A stretch of DNA of 64,000 nt, taken from positions 124,001-188,000 of the forward strand of contig NZ_CP011925.1 of the NCBI RefSeq assembly GCF_000238315.3, given 5' to 3'. This DNA is from Pseudoalteromonas piscicida. GTDB lineage: Bacteria; Pseudomonadota; Gammaproteobacteria; Enterobacterales; Alteromonadaceae. Numbering within the stretch: the first letter of the stretch is position 1; each line of letters begins with the position of its first letter. A program made the position numbers and the translations under genes. This document shows positions 23,992-32,357 of the stretch, piece after piece. The notes below the pieces were generated by a model that was given only the letters and a program-made list of their open reading frames with translations, did no database searches and had not been told where the DNA came from.

Positions 23992-26835
23992 TTAGAACGT
24001 GTACACAGCACTCACGAAGTAACGTGGGCCAATTACGTCATACAACTCTGGGAATGTATTTGCTTGTTGCTGAGCATCACCTAGAGCTGTTGGTTCGGTG
24101 TCTAGCGCATTTTTAACACCAAATGTTGCTTGTACATGGTCTGTGAAGTGATAGCTTGCGCTAAGATCAAGGTACCATACAGCTTTAGATGTAGGCACAA
24201 TTTCGTTTTCGCCAGTGTCATCATCAACTTCGCTCATATATCGCACTAGTGCTGACACGCTTAAGTCACCTGAAGTCCAAGTGAAGCGGTTATTACTCTG
24301 AAACTCTGGTCGAGGGGTAAGACATGTGTTACCGAATTTACCTTCACAGTAATTAGTTTCTGTAAAGCCAACACTTGCTGTTTTAAAGTACTCATCAAGA
24401 ATGGTGTTCTTTGAATTAATACTCAATGTTGATCCATTTTCGCCGATACCAAAGTCAAGCTCAGTTCTCCAATTGAAGTTAACATCATAACCCTTAGTAC
24501 CTAGTTCAGCTATGTTAGCATTGAGTGCCGTTACAAGGTCTACGTTGCCATCAGGACGACGAGTAATCGCTTGACAGAACTCAGAGCTTGGATCTTTAAG
24601 CTGGTTGTAACAAACATCCAGAATATTGTTTACGCCACCACCTAGTACATCGATAGCATCATCAATTTGAATATCGAAGTAATCGATAGTCACGTCAAAG
24701 TTTTCTGTAGGTGTAATAACAAGACCTAGCGTGACCGTTTCCGATGTTTCTTCCTTCAGCTCTGGGTTTCCGCCAAAGCTCCCCTCGATTTGCGCGTTTG
24801 CTTGCTCGAATACACCGACTTGAGAAGATGCAACACCGTGAGCTTCACAAAGTGATCTATCTGTTTTTCCTTCTACGAAACCATCAACGCTACATGGATC
24901 GGTTGCGCTTGGGAAGCCATTTGCTGCGCCTTGGAATAGTTCTGAGATGTTAGGTGCACGTACAGATTCTTGATAACCCGCGCGGAACGAAACGTATTCA
25001 TTCACTTTCCAGTTTAGCGTTGTTGCAAATGAAGAGACGTTACCAATGTTTGAATAGTCAGAAAGACGCCCTGCAAACCATAGTGTAATGTCTTCAGCAA
25101 ATGCCGCATCTGTCACTAATGGAATGTCGATTTCTGTGAAGATTTCATCAACACTATAGCTACCAACGGTTGGCTCACCAGCGTTAAAGCCCAAAACATC
25201 ACCAGATGCTAAGAATTCATCAGGACGGAAGCTCGAATCATCAAAGCGGCTTTCGTAGCCAATTACGAAACCTACCGGCAAATCAGCAGATGGCACGGTA
25301 AATGGTAATTCACCAGCAAAATCGACGTGGAAGATCTCTTGTTTGATATTTGTTACGTTAGATGCACCAACGTTGATAAAATCAATCGCCGCTTGTGAAA
25401 TATTACCTTCACCGAATATGTTCAATGGTGCACAACCGCCAGATGTATCTTGACATGCGCTACCGTCATCAGTAACTAAAATTGCTTGTCTGAAGCGTGT
25501 TTCAGAAACGTCATTATTAAGTAGATTAGAGCGATCTAGTTCAGAGCGGCTGTAGTATGCGTTGTAAGCCCAATCACCAATAAAACCATCAACACCTACT
25601 AACACTCGCATAGCGTTACGTGTATCAATTGATTGACGTGGCCCGTTTTCAACCATACGGCGACCAATTGTAGCGAATGTAAAGTTACCATTAGCGTCAA
25701 GTTGACTAACCATGTTACCTGTTGGTTCACCTTCAGCATCAAGTTCAGGTACTAACGCTTTCATTGCGGCTTGAACATCTGCACCAAAGAATGGGCTGTC
25801 AGGGTTAACCACCAAGCCATTTACGAACGCTGGAGTTGGCGCTAGCTGTGATGGTACTTCGTTGCGAATAAATGATAATTCACTATATAAGCGAGTTTCA
25901 TCATTGATGTAATAGTGTGCAAAAGAGTTAAGCGTTAAGCGCTCTTGTGGAAGTTGTAGGTAGTTATCAGGGGCATAGTTAAATGCATCGGCTGATGTAT
26001 ACGGTAAGCCTTCACCATTAGGACCAAAGCGGCCTAGAGTTGTACCGTTAGGAAGCGTAGGGCCGGAAAATATACGAGTGCCAGGAATACCTGATGAGCC
26101 ACCAGGCACTAAACCTGTATCGCCTTCCGTGAGCGTTACGTTAGTAAAGTCTCTATCACCCTGAAAGATTGACTCACGTTTGGCGTAACCAATATAAACA
26201 GTTGCATTACCTTTACCGTCGGCAAAGTTTCCACCTAAGGTAAGGTCAGTGTTGAACTTTTCACCATCGCCCTCTTCTGTGATGTCGTATAACGCAGAAA
26301 TTTCTGCACCTTCAAAGTCATCTTTCAAACGGAAGTTTACAACACCAGCCAGAGCATCAGAACCGTATACCGCACCTGCACCACCAGTGATGATGTCTAC
26401 GCCTTCAATAAGAGACGCAGGGATAGTGTTTAAGTCGACAACACCTGTTTGTGTTGCTGGGACCCAGCGACGACCATTAACAAGAACAAGAGTACGCTCA
26501 TCGTTTAAACCGCGTAAGTCAACACGAGCAGTACCATCACCCGGGTTATTTGAGCTTGGGCCAAAAGAAGGAACTGTCAATGGTAGCTCGGCAAGCTTTT
26601 GCTCAACGTTTAAGTTACCCGACATGGCAAATTCAGAACCGTCTAGTTCGATAACTGGTGTTTTAGCAGTTAAAGCAACACGTTGAATACGAGAACCTGT
26701 AATAGAAATTCTTTCGACTTCTTCATTAGCACCATCAGCTGCTTCTTCGGCTGATGCTTGGATGCTTAAACTTCCGCCGATTAGGCACGCAGAAGTGATA
26801 AGCATACTTAACTTAGAACGCTTGAATTGTTTCAT
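23992..26835 (-). CDS. TonB-dependent outer-membrane receptor
   Basis: A 947-residue receptor. The start is ATG 26835: it follows CAGGGGATATC and begins a signal peptide (MKQFKRSKLSMLITSACLIG... ending SIQASA). The open frame upstream to 27000 is not credible. The plug domain has EEVERISITGSRIQR, a TonB-box-like N-terminus, then VDLRGLNDERTLVLVNGRRW and GAGAVYGSDALAGVVNF. The barrel ends with YFVSAVYTF, the C-terminal aromatic needed for BAM. The GSRI plug type is common among receptors for peptides and complex organics in this order. It is divergent from the LytTR regulator at 27116 and upstream of the TPR-oxygenase operon. The ligand is unknown. Confidence 0.9.
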   Translation of the reverse strand: MKQFKRSKLSMLITSACLIGGSLSIQASAEEAADGANEEVERISITGSRIQRVALTAKTPVIELDGSEFAMSGNLNVEQKLAELPLTVPSFGPSSNNPGDGTARVDLRGLNDERTLVLVNGRRWVPATQTGVVDLNTIPASLIEGVDIITGGAGAVYGSDALAGVVNFRLKDDFEGAEISALYDITEEGDGEKFNTDLTLGGNFADGKGNATVYIGYAKRESIFQGDRDFTNVTLTEGDTGLVPGGSSGIPGTRIFSGPTLPNGTTLGRFGPNGEGLPYTSADAFNYAPDNYLQLPQERLTLNSFAHYYINDETRLYSELSFIRNEVPSQLAPTPAFVNGLVVNPDSPFFGADVQAAMKALVPELDAEGEPTGNMVSQLDANGNFTFATIGRRMVENGPRQSIDTRNAMRVLVGVDGFIGDWAYNAYYSRSELDRSNLLNNDVSETRFRQAILVTDDGSACQDTSGGCAPLNIFGEGNISQAAIDFINVGASNVTNIKQEIFHVDFAGELPFTVPSADLPVGFVIGYESRFDDSSFRPDEFLASGDVLGFNAGEPTVGSYSVDEIFTEIDIPLVTDAAFAEDITLWFAGRLSDYSNIGNVSSFATTLNWKVNEYVSFRAGYQESVRAPNISELFQGAANGFPSATDPCSVDGFVEGKTDRSLCEAHGVASSQVGVFEQANAQIEGSFGGNPELKEETSETVTLGLVITPTENFDVTIDYFDIQIDDAIDVLGGGVNNILDVCYNQLKDPSSEFCQAITRRPDGNVDLVTALNANIAELGTKGYDVNFNWRTELDFGIGENGSTLSINSKNTILDEYFKTASVGFTETNYCEGKFGNTCLTPRPEFQSNNRFTWTSGDLSVSALVRYMSEVDDDTGENEIVPTSKAVWYLDLSASYHFTDHVQATFGVKNALDTEPTALGDAQQQANTFPELYDVIGPRYFVSAVYTF

Positions 26836-27115
26836 GATATCCCCTGATAGGTTTGTTTTAGATACCCTCGGCAAGTTTAATAACTCATCACAAAGGCTTA
26901 TTAGTATCACGACGAAGTTATGACGGAAGCTTGGAATATGCCAGTTGAGATACGTAAGGCGATGGGAATCAGTGACGACAGGCGAGAAAAAAAAGATCAA
27001 ATTTAATTTGCAGATTACATAGTGACAATCTATAACAATAACATGTTAACTATTGTGAAATAGGATACAAAGTATTAGTATCCTTGTTAACCTGTTGATG
27101 TGTTTAAGGTGATGA

Positions 27116-27826
27116 ATGAAAAGAGTGACGATCTCTATTCCTAGCTATTTGTCTGAGCTTGGCGTCGAAATAAGTACAAAATTAAAAGAAGTCGCAGTTT
27201 GTTCCCAGTTTGTTTATTATCAATCTATTGTTGATGTTTTGGAAACTATCTCGACGGGTGAAATCGACTGTTTGTTAATTGATATTTCACATGATATTGA
27301 CCTGGGAAAGCAAGAATCAATCATAAAAAATTTTGACTCTGTGCCAACTATTAAAATAACGACAGATGTTAAATTAAATGCTTCTACAACAATGAGTGTT
27401 GATGGGAAAGATACAGAAGGTGCTCTGATCACCAATATTCTTCAGCTGGCATTCTTGGATTCTAAAGAAGCTTCATCGGAATTTGTCCCGAATCAAAGAT
27501 TGATTGTAAAAGACTCGGGGCATATTCATGTGATAAAAGTGGAAGACTTAGCTTGGGTTGGTGGTGCGGGAAACTATGTTGAACTTCATATGATCAATCG
27601 GCAGCGTTCAATCTTGCATAGGGACACGATGTCATCAATGGAAAAAAGTCTTAAAACCTTTGGCTTTTCTAGGATCCATAAGTCTTCACTCGTTAATTTA
27701 AATGCTATCAGTGAACTTAAGACAAGAGATAATGGAGATTACGACGTTATTCTAGAAAACGGAGATTCACTCCACCTTTCGAGACGTTATAAACAAAACT
27801 TGTCCTCTCTTTTGCAGCCAACATAA
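27116..27826 (+). CDS. LytTR-family DNA-binding response regulator, degenerate receiver
   Basis: A 236-residue protein. The C-terminal LytTR domain (residues about 128-232) is clear: IHVIKVEDLAWVGGAGNYVELHM, FGFSRIHKSSLVNLNAISEL, DVILENGDSLHLSRRYKQNL. The N-terminal 110 residues look like a shortened, receiver-like alpha/beta fold (DCLLIDISHDID), without the usual acidic pocket near the start, so phosphorylation is doubtful. It faces away from the TonB receptor gene and probably controls it. Its stop codon is in a hairpin shared with the convergent LysR gene. Confidence 0.8.
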   Translation: MKRVTISIPSYLSELGVEISTKLKEVAVCSQFVYYQSIVDVLETISTGEIDCLLIDISHDIDLGKQESIIKNFDSVPTIKITTDVKLNASTTMSVDGKDTEGALITNILQLAFLDSKEASSEFVPNQRLIVKDSGHIHVIKVEDLAWVGGAGNYVELHMINRQRSILHRDTMSSMEKSLKTFGFSRIHKSSLVNLNAISELKTRDNGDYDVILENGDSLHLSRRYKQNLSSLLQPT

Positions 27827-27847
27827 GCTGACTGTAGTGTCAGCTTA
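27824..27847. terminator. Shared hairpin between convergent LytTR and LysR genes
   Basis: TAAGCTGAC-TGTAGT-GTCAGCTTA: a perfect 9-bp stem. The first three bases are the stop of the LytTR gene, and the LysR stop lies in the other arm. T-tracts are absent, so it is probably a weak bidirectional terminator. Confidence 0.55.
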
Positions 27848-28730
27848 CTCCTTTGGCAAAATGGACGAATTCACTAAAGATAGAGTCTTTAATTAGTCTG
27901 TCAGGTGTGAAGGCGTAATAGTTTTGATACGTACTTTCGATAGTGCCAATGAGGCAGACATCATAGTGCCGTTGCAATTCTGATTTTATCGAAAGAGGGG
28001 CAGGAAAAATGCCAAACCCCTGTTGACCTAATGCCTTCATCAAGGCACTGTCATCCACATGACCTGCGACTTTTATTTCTATATTTTGCTCTTGCAGCCA
28101 GAATTGAATCGAGTTTGTTACTGGGCTGTGTTTCGCGGGAAGAATGATTGGTTGCGCTTGTAATGACTTTGGGTAGTTTGCCCTAAGTGCGTCACAACTA
28201 GAAATTGAACCATAAAAGCCAATCTGGCTTTTGCCTATCTCGTGACAAAATACCTTAAATGGCATATTACTATCAAGTGGTTTGTCCGCAAGTACGATAT
28301 CGAGTTTATGCATCGCCATCTGAGCCAATAATTCCGACTGCTGACCATCGATACAGTGCAAGTTGGCAACTTGCTCATTTTCTATCAAAGGCGCAAGCCA
28401 CTTTGATACTAACGATTTTGGAATAGCATCTGAGATACCTACTTTTAATGTGCGATGTATGGCTGTTGCACCATCTTGTGTTGTTTCTAACCATTCTTTG
28501 GCAATCGAAAACATATCGTCCGCATACTGCTTGGTCAAAATGCCGAAGTCAGTCAACCTGAGTCCTCTTCCTTCTCTTATAAATAAAGGTTTCCCTAGCC
28601 GATCTTCTAAGCTTGATAGTTGCGCGCTGATGGTTTGAGGCGTCAAATGAAGGACTTTGCTTGCACCTGCGATGCTGCCTTCATTGCTTACTTGCCAAAA
28701 ATAGTAAAGGTGGTTGAAGTTTATGTTCAT
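27840..28730 (-). CDS. LysR-family regulator, NhaR-like
   Basis: A 296-residue protein of normal LysR length. The N-terminal winged helix reads FNHLYYFWQVSNEGSIAGASKVLHLTPQTISAQLSSLEDRLGKPLF, with the HLYYFW and LTPQTIS features characteristic of the NhaR branch (activator of Na+/H+ antiporter genes). The effector domain follows from about residue 90. No antiporter gene is adjacent. It lies downstream of the small peptide gene at 29005-29148 in the same direction, separated by 274 bases containing a stem-loop and presumably its own promoter. Confidence 0.85.
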   Translation of the reverse strand: MNINFNHLYYFWQVSNEGSIAGASKVLHLTPQTISAQLSSLEDRLGKPLFIREGRGLRLTDFGILTKQYADDMFSIAKEWLETTQDGATAIHRTLKVGISDAIPKSLVSKWLAPLIENEQVANLHCIDGQQSELLAQMAMHKLDIVLADKPLDSNMPFKVFCHEIGKSQIGFYGSISSCDALRANYPKSLQAQPIILPAKHSPVTNSIQFWLQEQNIEIKVAGHVDDSALMKALGQQGFGIFPAPLSIKSELQRHYDVCLIGTIESTYQNYYAFTPDRLIKDSIFSEFVHFAKGVS

Positions 28731-28963
28731 ACTGTTCGTAAAAATCTTGGGTTTAACCGGGGAGAATCAGGAATTTTCTGCGTTTAACAGTAGCTAATTC
28801 GAACATTTTAAGCAAGTATAAGTTCTTTTGTAATCGCCTTTCGGAAGGTGAATAGAAAAACAGAACTTGACTTGTGGATGGTGTAGGTATTGAAGGCTAT
28901 TAAACGTTAACTGTAAGGACCAGCTCGACGTCCACAAAAATATGAAAGGTTTATATTTGATGT

Positions 28964-28990
28964 AAAGAGCATCGTACTATAATGCTCTTT
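28964..28990 (-). terminator. Stem-loop downstream of the small peptide gene
   Basis: AAAGAGCAT (28964-28972) pairs with ATGCTCTTT (28982-28990) around a 9-base loop. It starts 14 bases past the stop of the peptide gene at 29005. Leftward, the stem ends CTCTTT and continues ACATC, so it is a plausible but weak terminator that would separate the peptide gene from the LysR gene. Confidence 0.5.
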
Positions 28991-29004
28991 GGTTTCCAGT
29001 TAGT

Positions 29005-29148
29005 CTAGTGAATTTGGCAGCTTGTGATATACAGCGTTTTACAGTTCGACGACGGCATCCCACCTGCTATGTCCTTTGTCTTATTCTGCGGTAATATTTT
29101 GTCAGTATCTAATTCTTTTAGTTTTTTGGATTTTAGACTTAGTTTCAC
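29005..29148 (-). CDS. RiPP-precursor-like small peptide with GG leader motif
   Basis: A 47-residue frame from GTG 29148 to TAG 29005, preceded by a near-perfect ribosome site, AAAGGAG, six bases before the start. Residues 1-30 form a Lys/Leu-rich leader (LKSKKLKEL, DTDKILPQNKTKDIAGG) ending in Gly29-Gly30, the cleavage motif of peptide-export leaders. The 17-residue putative core starts MPSSNC and has Cys36 and Cys44, with Ser33, Ser34, Thr38, Thr42 and Ser43 as possible modification sites. The layout recalls class-I-lanthipeptide-like precursors of marine Gammaproteobacteria and GG-leader natural-product precursors. No LanB/C, radical SAM or YcaO enzyme is in the window. A MacAB-type exporter lies 3.2 kb away on the other strand. 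Recognition rests on pattern only. Confidence 0.62.
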   Translation of the reverse strand: MKLSLKSKKLKELDTDKILPQNKTKDIAGGMPSSNCKTLYITSCQIH

Positions 29149-29471
29149 TTTTTACTCCTTTCGAATAGTTGGTTAGCAAACTTAGATTCGTTTGTTTTTT
29201 GAACAATGTCAACTCAGCTTACTGTAAAAATCATCCAAAAATATAGAAATATTATCAATCGGATAAAAATTAAAGCGAATTTTAGTTCGTAAAAATCTTG
29301 CTTTAAGTTAGATATAATCAGCTTTTTTCTTTTTTTGAACATTAGTAGATTTGATCTCACGGCACAAACAAGTAGTAGTTGAGAGAATGTACCGGATAGC
29401 GTAAGCGTTTTTAGTTCGAGTCATTCTCAGTTTCAACAAAGTTATATTTGATGCGATTGTCTGAGGTAATG

Positions 29472-29774
29472 ATGAAATTGAACCTTGTTGGTGTAAATGA
29501 GCCGATAGCGGTGTCTAGTAAAGTCACTTTTTCTAAAGCAATAAATGAAGCGTTGTGCGGCTATGCAAACAATATTCGAAAAATAAATGTACGAATTGAA
29601 AAACACGTGGACAAGCAGATTGGCAAGTTTACCTTATGCCAAATTGAGCTTTTATTACCCGGATTACCAACATTAAAGGTCAAGGCAAAAGGTAAAACTT
29701 TGCTGCAGGCATTAAATCGGGCATTACGCAATTGCAAGCAAATCTTAAAACAGAATTATTTTAAACTCGGTTAG
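29472..29774 (+). CDS. HPF/RaiA-like ribosome-associated protein
   Basis: About 100 residues from ATG 29472, which has GAGG five bases upstream; ATGs at 29451 and 29469 are also in frame. The sequence NNIRKINVRIEKHVDK, followed by CQIELLLPGLPTLKVKAKGKTLLQALNRALRNCKQIL, has the beta-alpha-beta-beta-beta-alpha order of the HPF/RaiA fold. Compared with typical hibernation factors, it lacks much of the conserved first strand and C-terminal tail. It may bind ribosomes or be a divergent member of the fold; confidence in the specific function is low. Confidence 0.55.
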   Translation: MKLNLVGVNEPIAVSSKVTFSKAINEALCGYANNIRKINVRIEKHVDKQIGKFTLCQIELLLPGLPTLKVKAKGKTLLQALNRALRNCKQILKQNYFKLG

Positions 29775-29899
29775 TTTTCAGTACCGAGTGATTCCATTCC
29801 CAAGCACTTGCAGCGGCAAGGAAGCCGCGCAATTTTTCTTAACGATCCTCGATAAATTACCGATATGTAGGTCAAAGGAAATCATATTGGCCAAAGACA

Positions 29900-30325
29900 A
29901 TGAACGTGAACTTTTTAATTCACTCAGAAGCTAAATCAACCACGAGTAAGATGGAGCAGAAAACCAAGGTTGAAGAAGCGACAGAATCTAAACCACTCAG
30001 ACTATCAGAAAAAGATATGTCTAAGTTATCTGGAGAAGAGGTAAGAGAGGAGCAGGAAGAAGCTCCACTACCACCCCACATTCAAAAAATGGTTGAAAAG
30101 CTAGAAGAACTCAGAGAGAAAATAAAGGAAGCGCAAAAATTACTCGAAGAGCTAAAAGCAAATGACGCTTATTCAGATGAAATGAAAGCGGAGCTAGTTA
30201 CACAAAAGCTTGAATATATTTTACGTATGCAGAATCAAGTTATTGAACTAACCAAAAATATCCAAAAAGCTTTAAAAGAAGCTGGGATAACCGCTCCTGG
30301 CATTTTGCTTAAAGCGTTAGCTTAA
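29900..30325 (+). CDS. Coiled-coil hypothetical protein
   Basis: A 141-residue, highly charged, Lys/Glu-rich protein. Residues about 58-130 form one long amphipathic helix region (HIQKMVEKLEELREKIKEAQ; QNQVIELTKNIQKAL), likely a coiled coil. There is a disordered acidic N-terminus (SGEEVREEQEEAPLPP). No signal peptide or known domain is visible. The frame ends 9 bases inside the convergent response-regulator gene. I do not recognise the family. Confidence 0.6.
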   Translation: MNVNFLIHSEAKSTTSKMEQKTKVEEATESKPLRLSEKDMSKLSGEEVREEQEEAPLPPHIQKMVEKLEELREKIKEAQKLLEELKANDAYSDEMKAELVTQKLEYILRMQNQVIELTKNIQKALKEAGITAPGILLKALA

Positions 30326-31216
30326 AAATCCAACCAACAATATTTTACCTTGCGCCATATTTGGACGTTGGCAACATAAATCGATGCGCATGTTTGCTGC
30401 GGACTTATACAAGCGTTTTAGCTTAGGAAAAGGCTTAGTGACCAACTGTAGGGTTTTTACTCTAAGGCTCCTTCTGGTTATACCATCTAGAAATGCATAA
30501 GACGTAGAGTTTAGTGCTGAGTGGCAGGCGGTTAACATGTTGTCTGTTATCTGATGTTGATGAATCGCTTCAAACCCTGCTTGATCAGTTAGATTCCCTG
30601 TGGATGCGGCAAGCACACAGACCGAATACACATCAAATATTCCGATTGCGCGAACTTTCTGGCTGCTAGGATCTTCGTATGCGACCATAACACAAGGAAG
30701 GTTATCGGGATCATATTCCATTTGATGTACCTGATAGAGTCTCAGCTCTGTATCAATATGTTTGTTCATTAGTTTTTCAAGTTGACCAACTTGAGGCAAG
30801 GGCACGCCTTTATGTAGCGTATGAATTTCTCTTGTTTTGCTGCTTTCTTCCGCGGCTTTGACCAGCGGCATGATTTTGTTATGAAGGTCGTCGTCAGCAA
30901 ACGGCTTTGACAGTACAAACGCCGCTCCATAGTCAAGGGCGAGCTTAATTTGCTCACGATCGTCGACAGTCGTTACCATCGCCATAGTGACATCAAGCTG
31001 TTTTTGTTTAATTGCTTTGACGAGAGCGAGTCCTGAAATATCGGGCATATGCCAGTCGGTCAATACAATATCTGGATGCCAAGAACCGATAATCTTTAAT
31101 GCTTCTTTTGCGCTTTGTGCTTTCTTTATCAACAGCTTGCGATATCTAAAACGCACTAAACCGCGACGAATAATCTCAAGTGTTGCTGCACTGTCATCCA
31201 CGAGCAATATCTTCAC
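30317..31216 (-). CDS. Response regulator with unknown C-terminal output domain
   Basis: A 299-residue protein. Residues 1-122 form a CheY-like receiver: KILLVDDSAATLE, phospho-acceptor Asp in DIVLTDWHMPDISG, the switch Thr in AMVTTVDD, and Lys in VLSKPFADDD. The C-terminal 170 residues (TREIHTLHKGVPLP, AIGIFDVYSVCVLAASTGNLT) contain no DNA-binding motif, GGDEF, EAL or HD signature that I can see; a CheX/chemotaxis-phosphatase-like arrangement is conceivable but not shown. It stands between coiled-coil genes facing other directions and has no kinase partner nearby. Confidence 0.75.
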   Translation of the reverse strand: MKILLVDDSAATLEIIRRGLVRFRYRKLLIKKAQSAKEALKIIGSWHPDIVLTDWHMPDISGLALVKAIKQKQLDVTMAMVTTVDDREQIKLALDYGAAFVLSKPFADDDLHNKIMPLVKAAEESSKTREIHTLHKGVPLPQVGQLEKLMNKHIDTELRLYQVHQMEYDPDNLPCVMVAYEDPSSQKVRAIGIFDVYSVCVLAASTGNLTDQAGFEAIHQHQITDNMLTACHSALNSTSYAFLDGITRRSLRVKTLQLVTKPFPKLKRLYKSAANMRIDLCCQRPNMAQGKILLVGFLS

Positions 31217-31308
31217 ACATTACCACTTTATTGAAAAATATAGATTTATTATAGGCACGATTTTTAACCAATACTAAAATGAAAGTAAGAAAATAATGAG
31301 TGCGTAAT

Positions 31309-32112
31309 ATGTTTCTAGGCAAACTACCAGTTGATGTATTTATCTATATGGCGGTGAATATCGGGCTACTGATATTAGCTTTTTGGTTTTATATTTTGCT
31401 GTTAATCCTTCGAGAATTTAGATTGTTTGCAAAGGCTGCTGGTGGAGCTGGGACATCCAACGCAGAGCAACAGTATCTGCTTCAGCATTGTCGTGATGCA
31501 ATTAACAAGTCAATGAAGTTTGTCGAAGATAACCAACACACCATTCAAGAATTGGCTAACTTACAAATCCACTTAGAGCAGCAATTAGCTGAGGTTAAAC
31601 GCTCAACACAGGATCATATCTCGCCAGAAGAGCAAACCCGCATGGATGATTTAAATAGTAAGTTACTTAAATCGCACCGGCTAATAAAAAAACTTCGAGG
31701 AGATTTGTCGAAAAGTTTAGAGCGACTTAAGCAAACGAGAAGAAAACTATATGACCAATATGAGTCTACAGAGGAACTACAAAAAGAGAATGACACATTA
31801 AAGCAGCAGCTAGAAGCCTCTAAGTCTGTGGGAGGTACGTCCGAGCAAGAGCTAGAGCAACTGGTCGCAACCTTTGAAAAAGAGCGCCAAGATATGTCTC
31901 AAACTATCAATGAATACAAAAGACAAATTGCCGAACAAAGTCAGGCTCTGCAACAGCTAATGGTTCAAGAACAAGAGGTTGAAGATGGTCCAAAGTTGCA
32001 AGCTATTCAAAAAGAGTTAGAGCAAACCCGAGAAGCACTTGAGCACTTGTCCAAAGAGAAGAAATTTATAGAAAGCCGATATTTGGAAGTCGTCAAGAAT
32101 CAAACCAAATAG
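31309..32112 (+). CDS. Membrane-anchored coiled-coil protein
   Basis: About 267 residues from ATG 31309 (a GTG at 31300 is in frame). One N-terminal membrane helix (VFIYMAVNIGLLILAFWFYILLLI) is followed by more than 200 residues of heptad-rich coiled coil (SKLLKSHRLIKKLRGDLSKSLERL; QELEQLVATFEKERQDMS). It resembles bacterial scaffolding proteins next to chemotaxis or cell-envelope regulators, but no family is recognised. It is divergent from the response-regulator gene at 30317, with about 90 bases between starts, so the two may work together. Confidence 0.65.
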   Translation: MFLGKLPVDVFIYMAVNIGLLILAFWFYILLLILREFRLFAKAAGGAGTSNAEQQYLLQHCRDAINKSMKFVEDNQHTIQELANLQIHLEQQLAEVKRSTQDHISPEEQTRMDDLNSKLLKSHRLIKKLRGDLSKSLERLKQTRRKLYDQYESTEELQKENDTLKQQLEASKSVGGTSEQELEQLVATFEKERQDMSQTINEYKRQIAEQSQALQQLMVQEQEVEDGPKLQAIQKELEQTREALEHLSKEKKFIESRYLEVVKNQTK

Positions 32113-32357
32113 TTAACAAAGTGTTTTATTTCTCGTGACATTAGTCTTGAGTTTGTGTAAGGTTTAGGCACTCACATTACCTGTTTTGCTTTTTATCTTT
32201 TGAGATTTTCTTCACTTGAAAAGTGACGAAAAAGATACACTCACTCGATTTCAAACTCTATCAAGTGACGTAAGCGCTAGTTGAGTGAATAGCTGTGAAA
32301 AGTACTTGTAAAGTGCATATTTCTCAATAACAAAGGCAATGGTAAAAGGATTATTTC

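Noticed and set aside
26836-27000. Extension of the TonB receptor upstream to 27000
   Set aside because: It would place 55 residues before an ideal signal peptide and ribosome site at 26835, and would occupy the divergent promoter.
28961-28990. Stem-loop at 28964-28990 as a riboswitch or sRNA
   Set aside because: A 9-bp stem with no further structure; position after the peptide stop suggests only a transcript end.
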